Shown: positions 16,811-25,695, numbered from the stretch's first letter. The stretch is 64,000 nt of DNA from Nocardioides nitrophenolicus (GCF_016907515.1 NZ_JAFBBY010000001.1:4340001-4404000); one strand, 5' to 3'. Translations and numbers: made by a program. The notes: generated by a model not told the origin, from the sequence alone.

Positions 16811-16827
16811 ACGAAATTCTATTTCGT
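16811..16827. promoter_or_regulatory. Inverted repeat upstream of the surface operon
   Basis: ACGAAAT-TCT-ATTTCGT is a perfect 7-bp inverted repeat about 60 bp upstream of the second sortase-like start. A further palindrome, CGATATATCG, lies at 16854-16863. The stretch is AT-rich compared with the flanks and is the likely operator/promoter of this operon. Confidence 0.5.
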
Positions 16828-17075
16828 GTTGATCAGTAGGGACAGTTCCTGTGCGATATATCGGTAACATTGTTCTCAAGGTCATTCATGTGAGGATGAT
16901 GTCGAGGGCCAGCGCTTGGAGGAGTTGTCTGGTGACAGACCGCGACGGGGGCATGATGTGCTCGGACTCGCAGGCGACCCGAGACGCAGGTGGTCGCTGC
17001 CTGCTTGGACCCGCTGCGTTGGGAGCTCTGGATCGCCGTCACCGAACTGCTCGGTCCTGCCGTGAACTCCCCGCC

Positions 17076-17246
17076 TCCGAAGCCATCGTGCGCCCTGTCG
17101 GCGCAGTCCTGGCCGAGCGGACCGACGCACGGGCCGAAGGCCGTTGTTACCTCGGACTCGACGTCCTGGCCCACTTCCGCGTGCCTTCGTGCCCACCACC
17201 GAACCCGAGATCGGAGCCGATGACCTACCCCGCACTGACCGCCTGA
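17076..17246 (+). pseudogene. Remnant of an IS256-family transposase C-terminus
   Basis: A short frame reads AIVRPVGAVLAERTDARAEG, then RCYLGLDVLA and the ending PALTA plus stop. This closely follows the usual C-terminal end of actinobacterial IS256-type (mutator) transposases (recalled pattern). A shifted frame continues VPTTEPEIGA, so it also carries frame damage. No N-terminal or catalytic part is seen upstream. The wider gap 16751-17503 otherwise holds only the promoter of the surface operon and no intact gene. Confidence 0.6.
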
Positions 17247-17503
17247 CACCCCATCAAGGAGAACGCAGCGGGCTATACGACTACGCGGGACTTGACCGTG
17301 CCGATTCGTGGCAGGGCCTGGCCGACGCGGAGTCACGAGAGAGGCGACCGTATCGACTGTTGCAACTGGTACCGGCGATCAGGCGGGTGCGCCTTCCCAA
17401 AGTTGGGGAGTCCCCGGCTTGCTGCGACGACGTAGTGTGGAACTCAACCAAGCTGCCAGGACCAGTCCCTCCGGACTCGCAGGGTAGCCAAAGAGGGGAC
17501 GTC

Positions 17504-18031
17504 ATGACGACGTCATCATCTGCACTCTCGCGTCATCAGCCGGAGAACCGCGTTCCTCTGAGAATCGCGCTCTACAACGGCTTTCAATCGCAAGTACTCG
17601 ATGGCGCGTGGTGGCCCCAGTCGCGTGACCTCCAGGCTGAGTGTGCCGACTTGATCGACAACTTTCCCAGGATGCTCGGCCGTCCCGCGCGGCTGTTGTT
17701 CTCGCGGCCCGACTGGGATGTAGTGGTGGGGCGGCCCTCGGCGCGCAAGATCTTGGCCTCACGAGGCACAGTGAAGGTGGGTTCCTTCCCCGGAGACGAC
17801 ACCCACCTGATGGTCGTCGTGATGGAGTCGGGCGAGCGGATTCATCTGTTGGTGATCCCAAGCACCTGCGAGTCAGACACGGCCGACCTGTTGATGGGTC
17901 AGGCCACCGACGAAAGAAACACGCTCTCGGCGGCATCGCTGCTTGCCTCGGCGAAGCGCATCACTGGAGATGTCGCGCTTCAAACGTCGGCTTGGGAGAG
18001 TGAGGGCGGCGCGGCTGGGCGCGAGCCGTGA
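17504..18031 (+). CDS. DUF5994 family protein (copy 1)
   Basis: This 175-residue soluble actinobacterial protein of unknown function is marked by LDGAWWPQSRDL, ADLIDNF, ARLLFSRPDWD, VKVGSFPGDDTHLM, HLLVIPS and ATDERN. AGAGGGGA precedes ATG 17504. The 17 bases across its start (17498-17514) are identical to those of copy 2 at 21101-21117. It lies next to an IS256 remnant. Three intact copies and one broken copy occur between 17.5 and 25.2 kb, always among stress-type regulators. Confidence 0.8.
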   Translation: MTTSSSALSRHQPENRVPLRIALYNGFQSQVLDGAWWPQSRDLQAECADLIDNFPRMLGRPARLLFSRPDWDVVVGRPSARKILASRGTVKVGSFPGDDTHLMVVVMESGERIHLLVIPSTCESDTADLLMGQATDERNTLSAASLLASAKRITGDVALQTSAWESEGGAAGREP

Positions 18032-18171
18032 GGACGATCGGCGCGCCGGATGGCGATGGCCACTCGTGGGGCCGGGTGCTGCTCGTCTTGCGTCAGATGG
18101 TCTTCGCGAGCCGCTCGCGAGCGCCTGGGAGCGATTCGCGATCGCCGACGGTCGGTAGCGGAGCTGTCGAG

Positions 18172-18342
18172 ATGCACGTGTATCAGCGCCCCTACGGGAA
18201 ATGGGGTTGGCGCCTGACCGTCGACGGAGGCGTTGTAGCAACTGATGGGAACCGCGGCTACGACGACGAGAACTCGTGCCGCGAGGCAGCTCACCGAGTC
18301 GTGAGCGGACAATACCGGCGAAGTCGATCGCCGTCATCGTGA
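18172..18342 (+). CDS. Small DUF1508/YegP-like protein
   Basis: This 56-residue protein contains one YegP-like repeat: YGKWGWRLTVDGGVVATD, then GYDDENSCREAAHRV. In this family the repeat forms a small beta-beta-alpha unit that often dimerises; its function is unknown. GGAG precedes ATG 18172 at fair distance. It follows DUF5994 copy 1 by about 140 bp on the same strand. Confidence 0.6.
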   Translation: MHVYQRPYGKWGWRLTVDGGVVATDGNRGYDDENSCREAAHRVVSGQYRRSRSPSS

Positions 18343-18896
18343 TCTGGATGGCGCCCTCGGCGCTGGTTCGTCCCTCGATCCGGGTGGTCACTGCTTCACG
18401 CTCTCTCCTGGCTGGGCTCCGGTCAGACGCTAGGAAATGCGGTCGACACGCCAGCTCAGAAGCTTCTCGGGGCTGCATACCACCCCTCCCACACCCCGGT
18501 CCCCATTCTGGGCGAGATGTCGATGGGTGATGACCGGCGGCGTCGTGTCGGACGGGGCGAGCGCTTGAGCGGCAGTCCCGCCACGAAGACTCCGACACCG
18601 ACCGCGACGACGAGGGCGCGTCGCGGCCAGCTGTGGTTTCGAAGTCGCGGTAGGTAGACGCGCGGAACTTGAGGGCAGCAAGGCCCCTAACTCTCGATCA
18701 TGCCGTCACGGTCGTCGACCAACCGTCCAGGACTCCAGGTTCCAGGCACACGAACACCGAGGACATCCGAGGGCATTCAACGAACAGACGCGTTGGAAGT
18801 CGCCCGCCTCCCCAAGAATTGGGGGATGCCGGGCGAGGTCCTGCCCGACGCAACGAGGTCAGGTGGTCGTGTCGGCCGTCGCTCGAGGCGACCGAC
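18343..18896. other. 554-bp stretch without a supported gene
   Basis: Several short overlapping frames exist on both strands, but none has a recognisable family, good ribosome site or consistent composition. Given the broken DUF5994 copy next to it, this is probably decayed sequence. Confidence 0.5.
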
Positions 18897-19345
18897 ATGA
18901 GCAGAGAAGCGTCGCCGGCGAGGCGGGAGGCCGAGGCGACTCCGATCGAGTCGAATGTCGAGGAGGCCGATGGCGACCAACCCGCCGGTCTGGTTGGTTT
19001 GCCTTCCCGACTGCTCTTCTCCCGACCGGACTGGGACGCCGTCGCGGAGGGGCTTCGGAGCGCATGATCACGGCGAGCGATGGCACCGTCGCAGTTGGCG
19101 CCTTTCCCACCGACGATACGCATGTGTTGATCGTCGTGACGTCCTCGGGGGATCGTCGTCATCTGCTCGTGATTCCCAGCGCGACGGAGATCGATGTCGC
19201 TGAGGATCTGATGCGTCGAGCCGCTGACGAGCGGGACGTGAGTTCGGCACGTGTTCCCCTCGAGACGGCGCGTAGCCACTTCGGTGGCGTCGTGCCGCTT
19301 GAGGTGGATGTGTGGGAGGACGACGGCGGCGCGGGGGAGCCGTGA
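18897..19345 (+). pseudogene. Broken DUF5994 gene (truncated and frameshifted)
   Basis: One frame reads LPSRLLFSRPDWDAVAEG and then stops after GLRSA at 19067; a second frame continues ERMITASDGTVAVGAFPTDD, THVLIVV, HLLVIPS and AADERD to 19345. Both halves match intact DUF5994 copies, so a single-base frameshift near 19060 split the gene. The N-terminal LDGAWWP block is missing. ATG 18897 is only nominal. Confidence 0.7.
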
Positions 19346-19421
19346 TCTCTCCTAGCCTCGGCAGGTCCCGATCTCCGGTGGCACGGTAGCCATCTGCCGT
19401 GGGGACTGGCGAATGCCCCGT

Positions 19422-19784
19422 TCAGTCGCGGTCCACTTTGTCGCGCCTGCTTCGGCGGAGCCTGAGACGCAGCTGGGTGATGCGACCGACCGCGACGACC
19501 GCGACAACGGCACCTCCGCCGACGGCTGCGATGAACATGGCGAGCCCGAGAGGGATCTGCCCGTCGGTGCCAAGGAACCGAACGTCGACGTTCGTTGAGT
19601 TCTGGAGCATGAAGATGATCAGCAGTAGGAGGAGTATGAGCGCGATGCCGACGGCCACCCAGGCAGCGCTGAGGCGGGTGGTGCGGAGCCGTCGTGGCCT
19701 GGCCGCTGGACGGGGCTCGGGGTGCGTCGGGTTCCCGGTGGGTGGGGTCCGGTCGCTGCTCGGTGGCATGGGTCCGGTGGTCAA
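19422..19784 (-). CDS. LapA-domain (DUF1049) membrane protein
   Basis: This 120-residue inner-membrane protein has two transmembrane helices (AAWVAVGIALILLLLLIIFM and GLAMFIAAVGGGAVVAVVAV) separated by the family hallmark QNSTNVDVRFLGTDGQIPLG. The C-terminal tail is Arg-rich and cytoplasmic. The family is named for a lipopolysaccharide-assembly protein, but in actinobacteria its function is unknown. The start is TTG 19784, with AGGACAGGA upstream, or ATG 19769. It may be co-transcribed with the upstream LuxR-type gene. Confidence 0.82.
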   Translation of the reverse strand: MTTGPMPPSSDRTPPTGNPTHPEPRPAARPRRLRTTRLSAAWVAVGIALILLLLLIIFMLQNSTNVDVRFLGTDGQIPLGLAMFIAAVGGGAVVAVVAVGRITQLRLRLRRSRRDKVDRD

Positions 19785-19932
19785 GGTCGGTCCTGTCCTA
19801 CGGGCTTGCTCATCCGGTTCGCCAGATCACCTGCTCGCTCGGATCGCCCGGTTCGTGTGCTGGCGATCGAGATCCAGGCGGTGGCGATGATCGCGGTCCA
19901 CAGGAGTGTTCCGAGGATCCATAGCCAGGTGG

Positions 19933-20778
19933 TCATGCCGGCAACACACGGTGGGTTCCGGCGGAGTTGGGTGGGCTCCAGGCCGCCCGATGAGCTGCGC
20001 CGACGGCTGCGATCTGTGATTGCAGCTCGAGTTTGCTCAGGATCGACTTGACCTGGGTCCGCACTGTTGCCACGGCGACGACGTTTGTGCGGGCGATCTC
20101 TTGGACCGGGTCGCCGTTCATCAGCGCGCCGAGGACCTCTTTCTCGCGTCGGGTCAGCCGGTCCAGTCGGGCTCGTATGGCCCGCGACTCGTCTCGGTCG
20201 GCGCGTGCTGTCTCGATCAAGGTGGCGCGCTGGTCTCGGCTCATCAGCGGCAAGCCGTCACGGACCCGTCGGGCCGTGTCCACCAGCTCCTTCAGCGAGC
20301 ACGTCTTGTGCAGGACGTCCTTGGCGCCTAGGTGCACCGCAGTCCCCCATCGGGCCCGGTCGGTGGTGTCGGTTAGGAGCACCACTGTCGCCCCGGATGC
20401 AGTGAGGGGGGCGACGAGTCGGAGTCCGTCGCCCACCAGCCCCAGGCGATGCTCGAGTAGTACGAGCCGGCCAGCGCTACGTAGTGCGGCGGCCAGCACG
20501 GTGGCCAGCGACGCGTGCTGCTCCCCAGGGTCGATCACGGTGACGATGAAGCCCTCGGGGTCCAGCGCCATCGCGAGGGAGTCAGCGAAGAGAACGTGGT
20601 GGTCGATGACGGTGATCCGCACCGGCCGCGGGTTTCCGCCGTACCGCACTGCCTCCGCGGTCGCCGTACCGTGGTTCAGTACGCGACCGGGCGGAACGCC
20701 TTCTGGTTGCCGTGAGGCTCGTCCGGACACAGTCGGCATCTGCCCCGACATCGCCAACAGCTCCGATATACCCGACAC
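19933..20778 (-). CDS. NarL/FixJ-type regulator with an altered receiver domain
   Basis: This 281-residue protein has an N-terminal receiver-like domain (VRITVIDHHVLFADSLAMAL; VVLLTDTTD; VLHKTC) and a C-terminal LuxR HTH (LTRREKEVLGALMNGDPVQEIARTN, VRTQVKSIL). The usual phospho-acceptor Asp appears as Glu in LVLLEHRLG and the acidic pair as Asp-His, so regulation may not depend on phosphorylation. No histidine kinase is adjacent. GTG 20778 follows AGGGGGAA. It is divergent from DUF5994 copy 2 across 328 bp, which probably holds both promoters. Confidence 0.82.
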   Translation of the reverse strand: MSGISELLAMSGQMPTVSGRASRQPEGVPPGRVLNHGTATAEAVRYGGNPRPVRITVIDHHVLFADSLAMALDPEGFIVTVIDPGEQHASLATVLAAALRSAGRLVLLEHRLGLVGDGLRLVAPLTASGATVVLLTDTTDRARWGTAVHLGAKDVLHKTCSLKELVDTARRVRDGLPLMSRDQRATLIETARADRDESRAIRARLDRLTRREKEVLGALMNGDPVQEIARTNVVAVATVRTQVKSILSKLELQSQIAAVGAAHRAAWSPPNSAGTHRVLPA

Positions 20779-21106
20779 GTGATTCCCCCTAGCGTTCCAG
20801 CACGGAACTCGCGGGGTCCAAGCGGGTCTGTATCGACCTTCATATCACCTCAGTTCACTGTGCGCTAGGAGCTCGCGGAGCGTCGGGCTCAAGGCAGGGC
20901 CTGTCCGGCGGGTGCGACACTGGGTCGGCCATCGCGATCAGGGACGGAGAGAGTTTCTACCCGACGGGCACTCCCGAGCAGGAGGCGCGGCCTGCCAGCC
21001 TCGGCTCTGTTCGCTCGACAGCGCGGTTGGTCAGTCAGGCGTAGACTGGTGGTGACTGCCCAGTTCCGGACCCTACCGGCGAGGAGCAGTCCGAGAGGCG
21101 GACGTC
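20779..21106. other. 328-bp divergent intergenic region
   Basis: It lies between the LuxR-type start and DUF5994 copy 2. No coding frame or strong hairpin is convincing. It should hold both promoters; I see no clear operator apart from GACGTC repeats at the right edge. Confidence 0.4.
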
Positions 21107-21649
21107 ATGACGACGTCGAACTGTCCCGTCCATGCTTCCTTGCCCGCGCGTGGTCCTGTGCGGCTCCGGATGGTGAAGCACCCCGGACGAAGCCGTCTGG
21201 ATGGCGGGTGGTGGCCTCGTAGCCACAACCTGGTGGTCGAGTTGGCCGACCTGGTCGACCACTTCCCGGCGCGGTTCGGCAAGGTGGGGTGGGTCTCGGC
21301 GTCCCGCCCGGATTGGGCCGTGGCACCGACGCGTGTCGCGGTCGCCGATGGCTATGTGAAAGTGGATTGGCGTCCCCAAGCCGACGATCACGTCGTGAGG
21401 CTCAAGACAGCAGAGCGAGCCGTGTTCTACCTGCTCGTGGTCCCGCCCGACTTCACCGATGACCAGGGCGCGGAAGCTCTGCTGGCCGCGTCGACGCACG
21501 GAAACAAACATTGCGCTGCGGACATTCTTGACCTTGTCACAGAACATCCCGATGTCGATCCTGCTGACCGTTGGACCGACAATGGCGCGACATGGTGGGG
21601 GCCCCACGCCGTGGCACCGTCGTTCCGCCCAGCAAAGTCAGGAGGGTAG
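21107..21649 (+). CDS. DUF5994 family protein (copy 2)
   Basis: This 180-residue protein is more diverged than the other copies: LDGGWWPRSHNLVVELADLV, VSASRPDWAVAP, VKVDWRPQADDHVVRL, FYLLVVPP. The C-terminus ends in a Trp-rich tail (DRWTDNGATWWGPHA). The start region GACGTC-ATG-ACGACGTC is identical to copy 1. It is followed after 4 bp by a small gene with a strong ribosome site, so the two form a transcription unit. Confidence 0.8.
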   Translation: MTTSNCPVHASLPARGPVRLRMVKHPGRSRLDGGWWPRSHNLVVELADLVDHFPARFGKVGWVSASRPDWAVAPTRVAVADGYVKVDWRPQADDHVVRLKTAERAVFYLLVVPPDFTDDQGAEALLAASTHGNKHCAADILDLVTEHPDVDPADRWTDNGATWWGPHAVAPSFRPAKSGG

Positions 21650-21653
21650 CGCC

Positions 21654-21899
21654 GTGTCCTACCTGATGCTTTACGGGAGCGGCTGGACCCAGCGGTGGAG
21701 GATCGCCGCGGGTATGGAGGACGACGTCCGGTCGCAGATCTCCCAGGTCGGCAACGAGACGACCGGAGTGCTCAAGGTCCTTGATCCTGGCTCGGACAAC
21801 GAAGCAACACTGGTGGTGTCGTGGGCCCGGGTCGCGGCGGCCGTCGTCCTCGACACGGCAGCCGAGGAGACGAGGAGCTCAACTGGGCAGTACGCGTGA
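21654..21899 (+). CDS. Small hypothetical partner of DUF5994 copy 2
   Basis: This 81-residue protein starts with GTG at 21654, with AGGAGGG 7-8 nt upstream. Sequence: YGSGWTQRWRIAAGMEDDVRS, then TTGVLKVLDPGSDNEATLVV and a helix AAAVVLDTAAEE. The fold is probably beta-beta-alpha. No family is recognised. Spacing implies translation coupled to the DUF5994 gene. Confidence 0.6.
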   Translation: MSYLMLYGSGWTQRWRIAAGMEDDVRSQISQVGNETTGVLKVLDPGSDNEATLVVSWARVAAAVVLDTAAEETRSSTGQYA

Positions 21900-22052
21900 G
21901 GTGTGATCGATCGGTGCCGGGCGTAGTGATCCGGTGTAGACACTGGATGTGGTAATCAGCTGCGACGTTGCGGGCGGAGAGAACCGCTTTGACGAGCTGC
22001 CCCCGATGAGCTGCCCCCGATGGGTTGCTGTCTCGATCAGGTTCGCGCCGCG

Positions 22053-22775
22053 TCAGGAGCGGCGTAGGTGCTCCACGCTCAAGGTGCGGTTCACGACCTG
22101 GCGGGCGACGTCCTTGACCGGGTGGTTGTTGCGGCGGCTGTAGTCGCGCATCAACCGGAATGCTTGGTCGACGTCGATCTCGGCGCTTGCCATGAGCACT
22201 CCCTTGGCCTGCTCGATCAGGACCCTGTTGTCGAGTGCGGTCTGGAGTTGCTCGGCGATGAGCCCGGACTGGCGGACGGCGCGCTCCTGGAGGAGCCCGA
22301 TGGTCGCGATGTCGGCGAGCGCTTGGCCCATCGCGACGTCGTCCTCGCTCAGGTGGGAGTCGGCCGCGCAGAACAGGTTCATCGCACCGACCACGGAATC
22401 GCGTAGGCGCAGGGGAATCGCATGGGCTGACGCGAAGCCGACCTCGGCGAGGGCAGTGCTGAACCGCGGCCACCGCTCCTGGGACTCGCCACCGCCCACG
22501 TTCACGACCGGACGCGCGCTCTGGAGGCAGTCGAGGCACGGGCCCTCGTCGTTTTGCAGTTCGAGGAGCTCGAGGAGCTGGGCCCGGTCGCTCGTGGAGG
22601 CGACCACGTGCAGGACGCCGCGGGCGTCGGCAAGGATCACGCCGGCGGCATCGGCATTGAGCAACTCGACGCTCCGCTCGGTCAGCGTGGCGAGGAAGTC
22701 AAGCGTGTCGAACTCATCGACGAGGGTGTCGGCGAGCTCGACGAAGACCCGCGCCAGCCTTTGCTCACTTGTCAT
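22053..22775 (-). CDS. GAF-ANTAR regulator (2)
   Basis: This 240-residue protein has an N-terminal GAF sensor domain (FLATLTERSVELLNADAAGVIL; EGPCLDCLQSARPVVN; AIPLRLRDSVVGAMNLF) and a C-terminal ANTAR RNA-binding domain (ALDNRVLIEQAKGVLMASAEIDVDQAFRLMRDYSR). ANTAR proteins bind paired RNA hairpins and prevent transcription termination. ATG 22775 follows GGAGG at 8 nt; TTG 22829 would overlap the upstream stop. It is the second gene of a two-gene unit. I found no convincing dual-hexaloop target nearby. Confidence 0.88.
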   Translation of the reverse strand: MTSEQRLARVFVELADTLVDEFDTLDFLATLTERSVELLNADAAGVILADARGVLHVVASTSDRAQLLELLELQNDEGPCLDCLQSARPVVNVGGGESQERWPRFSTALAEVGFASAHAIPLRLRDSVVGAMNLFCAADSHLSEDDVAMGQALADIATIGLLQERAVRQSGLIAEQLQTALDNRVLIEQAKGVLMASAEIDVDQAFRLMRDYSRRNNHPVKDVARQVVNRTLSVEHLRRS

Positions 22776-22825
22776 GGTCTTCGCCTCCACTGTCGCGGAC
22801 CGGGGCCTGGCGGACCGTGTCTGTG

Positions 22826-23566
22826 TCAATCATCTTCGCTCTCCTCTGGGTGGATGCGCAGCCGTCCTGCGAGGACGTCGCGGGCAACGTCGAGCAGTGA
22901 GCGGTCTGCGGCGAAGGCGTGGGCGCGCAGGAGCAGCAGTGCCTCGGTCATGCCGACCGAGGCTTTGACGGAGAGGAAGCCCGTCGCTTGGTGGATCTCG
23001 GCGCGGTGGGCCACCGGAGCACCGAGGTCGGGGTGCAGGGTGTCGCGGGTGAGGTCGACGGACGGGGTCCGGTCCTGCAGATGGAGGAGCACGACGACGG
23101 CGGCGCCCCCGTAGGCCTGTGCGGCCGTCTGCTGCTGTACGTCGAATCGGCCGGGGGCGGAGCGGTACATGCTCAGGCTGCCGAGCCGGACGCCGCCGAC
23201 GCTGAGCGGGACCGCCGTGACGGCGTTGATCCCAGCAGCCAGCGCGGCCGGGGCGAAAGCCGGCCAGCGCAGCAGCACCCCGTCCTTGAGTTCGTCGCCG
23301 AGGTCGTCGCTGCCGACCGTGCGGTCGCAGCGCGACGCGTCGAGGCTCGGCCCCTCGCCAAGATCGAACTGGATCTCCTCAAGACGGGAGGCGACGGCGC
23401 CCGACGTACCAACTACCGCCTGATGACCGGCCGCGTTCATGAGAGTCATCCCCACACCGGCCAGCCTGAGTGACTGTGCGCAGTCGATGCACAGCTGGTC
23501 GGTCAGTGGCTTTCCGTCGCGGTGCCGCGCTCTGATGGCCGCGAGGATCTGCGTCGTCGTCGTCAC
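22826..23566 (-). CDS. GAF-ANTAR regulator (1)
   Basis: This 246-residue protein has the same architecture as the following gene: GAF domain (LCIDCAQSLRLAGVGMTLMN; FDLGEGPSLDA; AVPLSVGGVRLGSLSMYR) and C-terminal ANTAR (HRAEIHQATGFLSVKASVGMTEALLLLRAHAF). The ANTAR part is less conserved than in its neighbour. GTG 23566 follows AGGGGTGAG. It is divergent from the desaturase gene across 100 bp, suggesting that membrane-lipid or redox stress is the input or output; this is an inference from position. Confidence 0.87.
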   Translation of the reverse strand: MTTTTQILAAIRARHRDGKPLTDQLCIDCAQSLRLAGVGMTLMNAAGHQAVVGTSGAVASRLEEIQFDLGEGPSLDASRCDRTVGSDDLGDELKDGVLLRWPAFAPAALAAGINAVTAVPLSVGGVRLGSLSMYRSAPGRFDVQQQTAAQAYGGAAVVVLLHLQDRTPSVDLTRDTLHPDLGAPVAHRAEIHQATGFLSVKASVGMTEALLLLRAHAFAADRSLLDVARDVLAGRLRIHPEESEDD

Positions 23567-23666
23567 GTCGTGCTCACCCCTCTGCCCTTAGGAATGCAGG
23601 GGTAGCCTCGACGAATAAGGCCACCTCGGACCCCGGCGGCGCGATCTGCGACAACCGGGAGTAGTC

Positions 23667-24716
23667 ATGCCGACTCCAGATCCTCGAGGCGCGGCGCTCC
23701 GCAGCGACTACGGCGAGTTGGTGCGGGAGATCCGGCAACGGGGACTCCTCCACCCTAGACCCGTCTTCTACATCCAACTCGGCGCCCTCGCCCTAGCGGC
23801 GCTCGCCGTCCTAGTGCTGCTCCTCTTCCTGCTGCGCGACTCGTGGTGGGCTCTCCTCCTCACGCCCGCGTTCGGCGTCGCATCGGCACAAATCGCGTTC
23901 CTCTCCCACGACGCCGCCCATCGCCAGATCGTCCGCAGCCGCCGGCTCACCACAGCGCTTTGCCTGACCCTCGGCAACCTCCTCAACGGCCTCAGCTACG
24001 GATGGTGGACTGCCAAGCACGACGCGCACCACGCGCACCCCAACGACCTGGACTCCGACCCAGACGTCGCCGCCGGCGTGTTCGTCTTCGACGCAGACCA
24101 GGCGTACCAACGCCGCGGCGGGCCAGCCTGGATGACCCGGCACCAGGCCGCCCTGTTCTTCCCACTCCTCACGCTCGAAGGGTTCAACCTGCGAGCCGAG
24201 GGCATACGTGCGCTCCTGCGACCCGGCATCGCACACCGGTGGGCCGAGGGCCTGCTTCTGCTCTGCCACCTCGCGCTCTACCTGACCCTCGTTGTCAGCG
24301 CCCTGACCTGGCTCCAGGCGATCGTGTTCGTGGTCATCCACCAGGCCGTGCTCGGCGTCTACCTCGGCAGCTCCTTCGCCCCGTCCCACAAGGGAATGCC
24401 GGTGCCCACCGCAAAGGAAGCCCACGATCCGCTGCTGCGCCAAGTGCTGTGCTCGCGCAACATCCGCGGCGGCCCCCTCGTCGACCTGGCACTCGGCGGC
24501 CTCAACCTCCAGATCGAACACCACCTGTTCCCCAACATGCCGCGCCCCAACCTCAGGCTCGCCCAGCCGGTCGTTCGTCAGCACTGCCAGGAGCGAGGGA
24601 TCCCCTATGCCGAGACGACCCTGCTCACGTCCTACCGGCTGGCGCTGGGGCACCTCCACCAGGTCGGACTTGCCGCACCTGGACCGTCAACACCACGAAA
24701 GAAGGCAACACCATGA
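23667..24716 (+). CDS. Membrane fatty-acid desaturase
   Basis: This 349-residue integral membrane di-iron enzyme inserts a double bond into acyl chains. The three histidine boxes are HDAAH (about 81), HDAHH (about 117) and QIEHH (about 283), the last typical of front-end or acyl-lipid desaturases. Hydrophobic pairs flank them (LALAALAVLVLLLFLL; ALYLTLVVSALTWL). GGGAG precedes ATG 23667. Its stop overlaps the start of DUF5994 copy 3 (ATGA), so both are made together. A role in adjusting membrane fluidity under stress is likely. Confidence 0.9.
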   Translation: MPTPDPRGAALRSDYGELVREIRQRGLLHPRPVFYIQLGALALAALAVLVLLLFLLRDSWWALLLTPAFGVASAQIAFLSHDAAHRQIVRSRRLTTALCLTLGNLLNGLSYGWWTAKHDAHHAHPNDLDSDPDVAAGVFVFDADQAYQRRGGPAWMTRHQAALFFPLLTLEGFNLRAEGIRALLRPGIAHRWAEGLLLLCHLALYLTLVVSALTWLQAIVFVVIHQAVLGVYLGSSFAPSHKGMPVPTAKEAHDPLLRQVLCSRNIRGGPLVDLALGGLNLQIEHHLFPNMPRPNLRLAQPVVRQHCQERGIPYAETTLLTSYRLALGHLHQVGLAAPGPSTPRKKATP

Positions 24717-25216
24717 CCACCACCGACCGAGCTCCGCTGAGGATCTCGCTCAACCCCAGCTCATCGACCCGGCGTCTCGACGGGGCCTGGTGGCCCCAGT
24801 CGCGCGACCTCCAGATCGAGTGCGCCGACCTCATCGACAACTTCCCGAGCAACATCGGCAGCCCGGCGCGCCTGCTGTTCTCCCCGCCCGACTGGGACGC
24901 CGAACCCGACCGACCGTCCACCCGCCGGATCAAGGCTCAGCGCGGGCTCGTCAAGGTCGGCTCGTTCCCCGAGGACGACACCCACCTGATGACCGTCATT
25001 CTTTCCTCGCGCGAGCGACTCGAACTGCTCGTGATCCCCAGCAGCACGCACACCGCGACCGCGCGGACCCTGATGGACACGGCCACCGACGAACGCAACA
25101 TCCTCTCGGCCGCCGACCTGCTCGTCGCCGCGAGCGCCGGTCCCTCCAACAGGGGAGCGGAGTCTGAGGAAGCGACATGGGAGAACGAGGGTGGCACCCG
25201 CCGTCAACAGTCCTGA
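24713..25216 (+). CDS. DUF5994 family protein (copy 3)
   Basis: This 167-residue protein is the closest relative of copy 1: LDGAWWPQSRDLQIECADLI, ARLLFSPPDWD, VKVGSFPEDDTHLM, ELLVIPSS, ATDERNILSAADLL. ATG 24713 overlaps the desaturase stop by 4 bp. The coupling ties this unknown family to lipid desaturation. The long frame upstream in the same phase is a shadow of the desaturase. Confidence 0.8.
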   Translation: MTTTDRAPLRISLNPSSSTRRLDGAWWPQSRDLQIECADLIDNFPSNIGSPARLLFSPPDWDAEPDRPSTRRIKAQRGLVKVGSFPEDDTHLMTVILSSRERLELLVIPSSTHTATARTLMDTATDERNILSAADLLVAASAGPSNRGAESEEATWENEGGTRRQQS

Positions 25217-25401
25217 CCCGAGGTTTGCCGAGGGGCGGCATCGACGTTATCCAAGCGGGCAGTGCCTGGAATGGCGGGCCACTCGGCCGTGCTCAGTGCC
25301 CGGAGGCCCTCGGCAAGCACCCCGCATTGGAGGACGGACGCGGCCCGCCGATGAGCAGTCCTTCGGACGCCCTGATGAATCTGGGCAACCATCTCTGCAG
25401 C

Positions 25402-25695
25402 TCATTCCTCGCTGGCTGATGATTCGGCGTCCACGCTCTGACGGTAGGTAGGTGCTTGCTCGGGATGGGGAGCCTCGCCGACCACCAACTCGCTGCAACG
25501 GCGGAGGCGACGTTGCTCTTGTTCCTGGTTGGCATATGGAGTGCGCAGTTTCTCGGCCGCGGTCACAGGCGTAGTGCCGACGCCGAACGAGTGGTTGTTG
25601 CAACGACGACACGGTGGCCAAGTTGGGCATCGCGTGGCGTCCTTCGACTCGTGTTCGACGGTGCCCATCGTCGGTGAGCCTGTGTCCCGGCTCAT
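25402..25695 (-). CDS. Small Cys-rich protein coupled to the DUF3644 gene
   Basis: This 97-residue hydrophilic protein has an N-terminal RCPTWPPCRRCNNHSFGVG, with spaced Cys and His that could hold zinc, and a charged Gln/Glu/Arg-rich second half (NQEQEQRRLRRCSELV). Its ATG at 25695 overlaps the DUF3644 stop (ATGA), the main reason to accept it. No family is recognised. A partner, antidote or accessory to the HEPN-like protein is possible. Confidence 0.5.
   Translation of the reverse strand: MSRDTGSPTMGTVEHESKDATRCPTWPPCRRCNNHSFGVGTTPVTAAEKLRTPYANQEQEQRRLRRCSELVVGEAPHPEQAPTYRQSVDAESSASEE

Noticed and set aside
23567..23666. ANTAR-type dual-hexaloop RNA target upstream of the desaturase
   Set aside because: Only one imperfect hairpin (ACCCCT/AGGGGT) with a large loop is present; it does not fit the two-hexaloop pattern.
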